The position numbers were made by a program, and so were the translations under genes. From JAIPEI01 sp964443135 (GTDB taxonomy: Bacteria > Desulfobacterota > DSM-4660 > Desulfatiglandales > HGW-15), in NCBI GenBank assembly GCA_964443135.1, contig CAYUBQ010000105.1, positions 1 to 10,738 on the forward strand: a stretch of 10,738 nucleotides of DNA. The letters run 5' to 3'. Under the pieces are notes generated by a model. The model worked only from the letters and a program-made list of their open reading frames with translations. It had not been told where the DNA came from and did no database searches. This document shows, in pieces, positions 6,171 to 10,738 of this stretch (positions are counted from its first letter, which is position 1; each line of letters opens with the position of its first letter).

Positions 6171-7144
6171 GGCTGCCCTCCGATGCGGATCCTGGGATCG
6201 ACCCAGCGGTAGAACACGTCGGCCAGGGTGTTGCCGGCAAAGACGAAGAGGGCGCTGAAGAGCACGATGCCCAGCAGGAGGGGCACGTCACTCCTCAAGC
6301 CCGCCTGGATCGTGGTGAGGCCGAGCCCGGGGTAGGAGAACACCTGCTCGGCCAGGACGGCCCCGCCGAAGAGCTCCGAAAAAGAAGCGAACTGGATGGT
6401 CAGGGCGGGCAGGGAGATGTTCCGAAGGCCGTGGTGAACCACCAGCCCCCATGTGGTTTCCCCCTGGGCCCTGGCAAAGAGGGCATACTCGCTTTCCAGC
6501 ACCTCGATGAGCTTCTGCCGGGTGTGAAGGGCCATCTTGGCCACACCGATGATGCTGAGCGTGACGGCGGGGAGCAGGAGATGATGAAGCCGCTCCCAGA
6601 AGGACACGTCGGCCAGCGTCTTTCCAGGGGGCGCGGCGCAGCAGACAGGGGTGACCTGGAGGTGGACCGAAAAGATGATCAGGAGGACCATCCCCAGCCA
6701 GAAGGCCGGCGTGGAGGCCAGCGTGTAGGCATAGAAGCGGACGGCGCGATCCAGCAGAGAGCCGCGCCACGCGCCCGCCACGAGACCGAGGAGATAACCC
6801 AGGATCCCGGAGAGGAACCACGCGGCGGCCATGAGCCAGAGGGACACCAGGAACCGTTCGCCGATCACCTCGGCCACCGGCTTGTTGAAGATGAGGGAGT
6901 CGCCCAGGTTGCCGCGCGCGATCTGGCCGAGCCATTTGAAAAACCGGGCGGGCGGCGGCTGGTGCAGCCCCCATCGTTCGGCGATCTGCTCCCGCTGCTC
7001 CGGGCTCATGCGCATCATGTCGTCCCCGATGTAGGCCCGCACCGGATCGATGGGCGAAAGGCTCACCAGGGTGAAGGAGATGACGCACACACCCGCGAGA
7101 AGTGAGAGCAACTGAAAAGCCTTGTGGAGAGGATAGCGCATCAT
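6167..7144 (-). CDS. ABC transporter permease, NikB/DppB-type
   Basis: A 325-residue inner-membrane permease. Residues 9-30 form the first membrane helix, followed by SPIDPVRAYIG, typical of NikB/DppB N-termini, and a periplasmic/peripheral segment with ARGNLGDSLIFNKPV (76-90). Hydrophobic helices follow at about 98-125, 137-160, 189-206, 247-268 and 287-308. The EAA-type loop is about 219-242 (EYALFARAQGETTWGLVVHH). A Cys-Cys pair sits at 168-169 in a periplasmic-side loop. Tandem ATG codons at 7144 and 7141 are both possible starts; the first forms an ATGA overlap with the binding-protein stop and is chosen for that reason. The length is in the family range (about 305-340). A longer open frame upstream is only the antisense-free extension through the binding-protein gene and is not used. 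Confidence 0.94.
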   Translation of the reverse strand: MMRYPLHKAFQLLSLLAGVCVISFTLVSLSPIDPVRAYIGDDMMRMSPEQREQIAERWGLHQPPPARFFKWLGQIARGNLGDSLIFNKPVAEVIGERFLVSLWLMAAAWFLSGILGYLLGLVAGAWRGSLLDRAVRFYAYTLASTPAFWLGMVLLIIFSVHLQVTPVCCAAPPGKTLADVSFWERLHHLLLPAVTLSIIGVAKMALHTRQKLIEVLESEYALFARAQGETTWGLVVHHGLRNISLPALTIQFASFSELFGGAVLAEQVFSYPGLGLTTIQAGLRSDVPLLLGIVLFSALFVFAGNTLADVFYRWVDPRIRIGGQP

Positions 7145-8784
7145 GTCCCTCTCTCCGAGACCCACGACCACTGGGGAAGGTTGGCGATGATGAAGGATCC
7201 GTGCTGCTCGGTGGCGGGATCGCCCACATCGAGGCGCCGGTCCACGAAGTAGGTGTGGTCCAGATTGACGAGCCAGGCCCATGCGGCGTCTCCCCGGGCG
7301 CAGTACCCGGTCTCCCCGTCCCACTGGGCCTGCCTCCAGTGGAAGACGGCCTGCTTCAGGGACGGCGCGGCCATGGCGCCCTCCAGATGGCGGTCCACCG
7401 TGGGGTTCCGGTAGAACCCGGCGTTGTGTAAATTGTCCCCGATCCGCTCGCCGTAGTAGAGGTTGTGCATCTCGGTCTGGTCCAGGCTGCCGAACCCGAA
7501 GAGGACGGCGTTGGCGTGCATCATGCGGTAGATGTCGTCCCAGCTCTTTCCGGTGACCTCCGCCTCGATGCCGACCTTGCGCACCGAATCGGAGACGGCA
7601 AGGGCCAGGGCCTGGCGCAGGCTGTCGTTCGCCGGGTAGAGGAGGGTGAAGACGGCCTCCTTCCCGTCCTTCTCCACGGTGCCGTCCCCGTCCGCGTCCG
7701 TCCACCCCCCCTCCTCCAGGATCCTTCGGGCCCGATCCAGGTCTCCGTCCTGGATCACGGCCTCGGGCTGATCCCACGGCAGGGTGCTCACGGGGCCGTG
7801 GGCCGGGGAACCGAATCCCTCCAGGATGCCCTCCACGAGGGCCTCCCGGTCCACGGCCCAGTTGACGGCCTTTCGGACGGCGAGGTCCGCGGTCACGTCG
7901 TTTCCCACGGGATGCCCCTCCGGCGAGGGGGTCTCCTGCACGGGAACGCAAGGAAAGCAGATCCCGCGGTTGTCCACACTGGGGATCGCGTGGAGGCTCA
8001 TGCCGGGGATCTCCTTCCGGGCGAGGATCTGGGGCACGCGAATCACGTGGACCTCTCCGGCCCTTGCCGCGGCAAAGGCGGCGTCCTCCTCCATGAACAC
8101 GAAGACCACGCGCTGAATGCGGGGGACGGTGCCGTAGTAATCGGGGTTGGCCTCCATGATCAACTGCCGCCCCTCCTCCCACTGCACCATGCGGTAGGGC
8201 CCGGATCCCACGGGGTTTCTGCCGTAGTCCTCGCCGTAGGCGTGGGCCGGCACGATACCCAGCGTGATCAGCCGGTTGACGAAGGTGATCTGGGGGACCC
8301 GGAGCCGGATCTCCACCGTGTGCTCCCCGGTGGCTACGGCCTCCTCGAGGACGGTCACGTCGGTCTTCCCGCCGGCCCGCGCCGCCTGGTTGAAGGTGAA
8401 GGCCACGTCCCGGGCCGTCACAGGCTTTCCGTCCGAAAAACTTGCGTCCCTGCGGATCCGAACGCGCCAGATGCGCCGGTCCTCGCTCAGCTCCCAGTGC
8501 TCGGCCAGGTCCCCCTCGAGGCCCTGCTCCGGGGTCCGCTTCAGGAGCGTGCTCTGAAAGAGCGGGGTCCCGTAGCCGCCCCAGCCCATCAGGGGATCGA
8601 ACCCCTCGTCCGGCTCCAGGTCGAGGGCGATGACGAGCGTACCGTCCTCGGAAGGCCCTCGCGTCTGTTGGGTTCGGGCCTCGGGCTCCGGGGCCTGCGC
8701 CTCCCGGTCCTCCGCCTTCTGGCAGGCCGCGCAGAGCAGGATCGCGAGAAGCACGGCTTTCGAGATCACGGTGATTCGACTCAT
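7141..8784 (-). CDS. SBP_bac_5 (NikA/DppA-family) periplasmic binding lipoprotein
   Basis: The 547-residue substrate-capture subunit of the ABC importer. The N-terminus MSRITVISKA-VLLAILLCAAC is a short signal peptide with a candidate lipid-anchor Cys21; position -3 is Cys rather than the usual Leu, so the lipobox is imperfect. Family 5 landmarks follow: EGDLAEHWELSEDRRIW (90-106), SFSDGKPVTARDVAFTF (115-131), GSGPYRM (193-199), VRKAVNWAVDREALVEGI (303-320), PAHGPVS (327-333) and RRILEEGGW (353-361). DNRGI (271-275) and DQTEMHNLYYGE (435-446) suggest the nickel/opine-metal branch (NikA/CntA-like) more than the oligopeptide one, but this is inference. C276-x-x-C279 lies in the binding region. 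An acidic DADGDG loop is at 363-368. AAAGGA lies about 7 nt before the ATG, 33 nt downstream of exbD, and the stop overlaps the permease start. Confidence 0.93.
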   Translation of the reverse strand: MSRITVISKAVLLAILLCAACQKAEDREAQAPEPEARTQQTRGPSEDGTLVIALDLEPDEGFDPLMGWGGYGTPLFQSTLLKRTPEQGLEGDLAEHWELSEDRRIWRVRIRRDASFSDGKPVTARDVAFTFNQAARAGGKTDVTVLEEAVATGEHTVEIRLRVPQITFVNRLITLGIVPAHAYGEDYGRNPVGSGPYRMVQWEEGRQLIMEANPDYYGTVPRIQRVVFVFMEEDAAFAAARAGEVHVIRVPQILARKEIPGMSLHAIPSVDNRGICFPCVPVQETPSPEGHPVGNDVTADLAVRKAVNWAVDREALVEGILEGFGSPAHGPVSTLPWDQPEAVIQDGDLDRARRILEEGGWTDADGDGTVEKDGKEAVFTLLYPANDSLRQALALAVSDSVRKVGIEAEVTGKSWDDIYRMMHANAVLFGFGSLDQTEMHNLYYGERIGDNLHNAGFYRNPTVDRHLEGAMAAPSLKQAVFHWRQAQWDGETGYCARGDAAWAWLVNLDHTYFVDRRLDVGDPATEQHGSFIIANLPQWSWVSERGT

Positions 8785-8817
8785 CGGTTTTCCTTTCTTT
8801 TGTACGCGCGGATCATT

Positions 8818-9225
8818 TTAGAAATCCTTCTCCGTGGCGAGACAGAGCCTTCCCGCCCCTGCGGCCTTGGCAATGTCCATGACCTTCACGGCCTTGTTGA
8901 GCATGACGGCCCGGTCGGCCCGGACCACCACGAGCTGGTTGTCCTTTCGCCCGACGCGCGCCTTGATGCCCTCGAAGAGCCGCCCCAGGCTCATTTCCCG
9001 GTTCTCGAGATAGGCACGTCCCTGCTCGTCCACGTACACCGTGATCACCTCCTCGGTCTGAGGCGCTGAGGCCTTGGCCTGCGGCAGCTTGATCTTGATG
9101 CCCTCGTCCACCATGAAGTTCGTGGTGAGCAGGAAGTAGATGAGGAGCAGAAACACGATGTCGATCAGGGCCGTGAGTGGCGCCTGGACCTGGAGACGCG
9201 CCCTTTTTCTGCGGTGTACGATCAT
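8818..9225 (-). CDS. exbD: ExbD biopolymer transport protein
   Basis: A 135-residue ExbD that, with ExbB, uses the proton gradient to energise TonB. The basic N-terminus (HRRKRARLQ) precedes one membrane helix (about 17-37) holding Asp22 in PLTALIDIVFLLLIYFLLT. This is the position equivalent to the essential proton-path Asp25 of E. coli ExbD. The periplasmic domain follows with KIKLPQA near the membrane, ITVYVDEQGRAYLENREM, and VVRADRAVMLNKAVKVMDIA, the usual ExbD/TolR pattern. Size is normal (about 130-145). The start at 9225 forms an ATGA overlap with the exbB stop, with AGAGGAG 5 nt upstream; a longer in-frame extension runs through exbB and is not coding. ExbD is chosen over TolR because tonB and a TonB receptor are in the same operon. 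Confidence 0.95.
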   Translation of the reverse strand: MIVHRRKRARLQVQAPLTALIDIVFLLLIYFLLTTNFMVDEGIKIKLPQAKASAPQTEEVITVYVDEQGRAYLENREMSLGRLFEGIKARVGRKDNQLVVVRADRAVMLNKAVKVMDIAKAAGAGRLCLATEKDF

Positions 9226-9845
9226 GCGGTCTCCTCTTTCGAACCGTTGCCGAGGGCCTTGAGGAACGAGACCGTTCCCCCCTGGAGAAGGGCTTCGTAT
9301 CGGTCGACCCGTCCCGTCAGGTAGCTGTGGCCCACCATGGTGGGGAGGGCCACGGCCAGGCCCAGGGCCGTGGTGAGCATGGCCTCCCAGATGCCCCCCG
9401 CCAGGACCGCTGCGTTCACCTTTCCCCCCATCTGCTGGATCACCATGAAGGCCTTGATCATGCCGAGCACGGTCCCCAGCAGACCCAGCAGGGGGGTGAT
9501 GTTGCCGATGGTGGCCAGGGCCTGGAGGTAGCGGGAAAGCCCCCGCACCTCCTCGTCCGTGGCGTGGACAAGGACGGTCTCCAGGGTCTCCCGGTCCTGG
9601 TCCCGGACCTCCATGGCCTGCGCGAGAATGCGGCCCAGGGGCGTGGGATCTTCCTGTACCAGCGCATGCGCCTGGCGGCTCCGGCCCCGGCTCAGAAGTG
9701 CGGTGACCTTCTGAAGGAGACCGTCCCCCCCGAGCTTCAGCCGGCTGAAACGGATCAACCGCTCCAGGAAGATGGCCAGGGCCAGTACGGAGCAAAACAG
9801 GATCGGCGGCACCAGCACGCCCCCTTTGGACATCATCTCCAGCAT
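9222..9845 (-). CDS. exbB: ExbB/TolQ/MotA-family proton channel subunit
   Basis: A 207-residue ExbB that forms the inner-membrane proton channel with ExbD. Helix 1 covers about residues 7-30 (VLVPPILFCSVLALAIFLER). A cytoplasmic segment is followed by helix 2, with the family motif ATIGNITPLLGLLGTVLGMI (about 111-130), and helix 3, with WEAMLTTALGLAVALPTMVG (about 152-171). The ATG at 9845 has GGAGG 8 nt upstream. An in-frame GTG three codons earlier (9854) would abut the ribosome site directly and is less likely. It has no N-terminal signal-like extension, as in E. coli-type ExbB and TolQ. It follows the repeat-protein stop by 18 nt and overlaps exbD by 4 nt. TolQ is the alternative by family; tonB in the same operon favours ExbB. 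Confidence 0.95.
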   Translation of the reverse strand: MLEMMSKGGVLVPPILFCSVLALAIFLERLIRFSRLKLGGDGLLQKVTALLSRGRSRQAHALVQEDPTPLGRILAQAMEVRDQDRETLETVLVHATDEEVRGLSRYLQALATIGNITPLLGLLGTVLGMIKAFMVIQQMGGKVNAAVLAGGIWEAMLTTALGLAVALPTMVGHSYLTGRVDRYEALLQGGTVSFLKALGNGSKEETA

Positions 9846-9863
9846 GTCGCTCACCTCCTCGGG

Positions 9864-10738
9864 CTACAAATCCTCTCGAATGTCGGGTTCCCCGTCGTGG
9901 TCCAGGTCCTTGGCCCTTTTCACCAGGGCCTCGGACGCATCGTACTCCTCCCAGAGGTCGGCTCGGCCGTCGCGGTTCCGGTCCTCCTCGACCCGCGTGA
10001 TCCGGCCTTCCTCGTAGAAGAACCAGGTGTCCACGCGACCGTCCCCGTCCGCATCCTTTTCCGCGCGCACGGCCACCGCCTCGGCGTTGTAGAACCAGGT
10101 GAGGTTCAAGCGGCCGGTTCCGCCGTCGTCCTCGCTGCTCTGCTCGATCCGGCCGTCTGCGCCGTACCGCTCGCGCCAGTCCGGGCGGCCGTCTCCATCA
10201 AGGTCCCGCTCTCTCAACCTGACCACTCCGTCCCGGGAAAAGGTGCGCTCCTCGGGTGTCCCGTCCCCGTCCTGGTCCCACTCCGTCACCCTGGACCAGG
10301 GGGGGCGATCGAACCGCTGAACGAGTTCGAACCGCCCGTCCCCGTCGTTGTCCTGCTCGAGCCGTTCCCTGGCCCCGTCCTTGTAGAAGGCCCGAACCGA
10401 GACCCGTCCGGTGCCTCGAGGGTCCTGATCCACCCGGGCAAGCTGCCCCTGCTCGTAGTGCTCCCAGGTGTCCATGCGTCCGTCGTGGTTGGTGTCGATC
10501 TCGGTCTCGAGCTTTTCCCCCTTTTTGTCGAAACGGATGGCGACGTCCGGCTTCCCATTGCCGTCCGTGTCCTCCTCCACCTTCTCCACCTGCCCTCGGT
10601 CGTCGAACCGGCAGAACCAGTCCGCGCGCCCGTCGAAGTCGGTGTCCTTCTCCTGTTCCCTGGGGCGCCCTGCCCGGTAACGGGTGGTCACGTCGAACCG
10701 GCCGTCGCCGTTGGTGTCCTTCTCCTGGAGGCGGGGTT
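9864..10738 (-). CDS. DxDxDG tandem-repeat protein (3' part; gene enters from the right edge)
   Basis: The C-terminal 290 or so residues of a protein whose start lies outside the window. The frame is open through 10738, and the repeat pattern continues upstream of an in-frame GTG at 10691, so that codon is not the true start. What is visible is almost entirely 24-25-residue repeats. Each opens with a calcium-loop-like hexapeptide (DTNGDG, DTDFDG, DTDGNG, DTNHDG, DNDGDG, DQDGDG, DLDGDG, DADGDG, DRNRDG, DLDHDG) and continues as GRxDxWxxYxxGxLxRVEx. Twelve loops are present, and two (DPRGTG, DDGGTG) have lost acidic positions. Such loops resemble EF-hand, dockerin and thrombospondin type-3 calcium sites, but no helices of a true EF-hand are evident between them. 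Signal peptide and location cannot be seen; an extracytoplasmic site is likely by analogy. It is immediately upstream of exbB, so it is probably part of the uptake operon. Function unknown. Confidence 0.85.
   Translation of the reverse strand, partial: PRLQEKDTNGDGRFDVTTRYRAGRPREQEKDTDFDGRADWFCRFDDRGQVEKVEEDTDGNGKPDVAIRFDKKGEKLETEIDTNHDGRMDTWEHYEQGQLARVDQDPRGTGRVSVRAFYKDGARERLEQDNDGDGRFELVQRFDRPPWSRVTEWDQDGDGTPEERTFSRDGVVRLRERDLDGDGRPDWRERYGADGRIEQSSEDDGGTGRLNLTWFYNAEAVAVRAEKDADGDGRVDTWFFYEEGRITRVEEDRNRDGRADLWEEYDASEALVKRAKDLDHDGEPDIREDL
9864..10738 (-). repeat. 72-75-bp coding tandem repeat array (about 12 units)
   Basis: The 24-25-codon protein repeat is mirrored in the DNA as units of 72 or 75 bp, each marked on the minus strand by a GACnnnGACGGn-like block. 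Units vary between neighbours, so the array is old and diverged rather than a recent expansion. It runs to the right edge of the window and its full copy number is unknown. Confidence 0.8.

Noticed and set aside
4659..6212. 517-codon plus-strand frame (and similar ones at 6119-7105 and 7465-9069)
   Set aside because: All lie opposite intact ABC transporter genes and show no family motifs; they are codon-bias shadows.
6167..8182. 671-codon minus-strand frame reaching far upstream of the NikB-like permease
   Set aside because: The first half is an out-of-frame reading of the binding-protein gene. The permease proper starts at 7144 in an ATGA overlap.
8818..9795. Long N-terminal extension of the ExbD frame
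   Set aside because: The extension is low-complexity and overlaps the well-supported exbB gene; ATG 9225 has a good ribosome site and gives a normal-length ExbD.

Overview
The window reads as a Gram-negative, high-GC bacterium. It carries a TonB-dependent outer-membrane receptor, a TonB and an ExbB/ExbD pair, a lipoprotein-type solute-binding protein, strong GGAGG-like ribosome sites and strongly G/C-biased third codon positions. Gene content would fit a Desulfobacterota (deltaproteobacterial) genome, but this is an inference from style; nothing here fixes the taxon.

Positions 10738 down to 655 form one minus-strand gene train. In transcription order it holds: (1) the 3' part of a protein made of 24-25-residue repeats, each opening with a DxDxDG-type calcium-loop motif; (2) exbB; (3) exbD; (4) a lipoprotein-like SBP_bac_5 (NikA/DppA family) solute-binding protein; (5,6) two NikB/NikC-type permeases; (7,8) two NikD/NikE-type ATPases; (9) tonB; (10) a TonB-dependent receptor. 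Genes 1 to 9 are packed with spacings of +33 to -8 nt, including three ATGA stop/start overlaps. The receptor alone is set apart by a 343-nt, hairpin-rich intergenic region. Together these genes would carry a substrate from outside the cell to the cytoplasm: the receptor crosses the outer membrane powered by the encoded TonB-ExbB-ExbD complex, the binding protein captures the substrate in the periplasm, and the ABC transporter imports it. Family resemblance suggests a transition metal, most likely nickel or cobalt, free or chelated (for example opine- or histidine-bound). A peptide substrate cannot be excluded from sequence.

Positions 1 to about 654 are gene debris. On the minus strand is a remnant that joins an MNT nucleotidyltransferase motif (GSX10DXD) to a short HEPN/DUF86-like segment, as if most of a mntA-hepT toxin-antitoxin pair had been deleted. 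On the plus strand is an orphan piece of an ABC-exporter nucleotide-binding domain (LSGGEKQR signature plus a drifting Walker B/D-loop). An unrecognised open frame enters at the left edge. A weak intrinsic terminator for the operon overlaps the end of the receptor gene.

The points most worth following up are the repeat protein heading a complete metal-import operon, the structured 343-nt leader before the receptor, the His-rich receptor plug, and the toxin-antitoxin and ABC-exporter remnants at the operon's downstream end.
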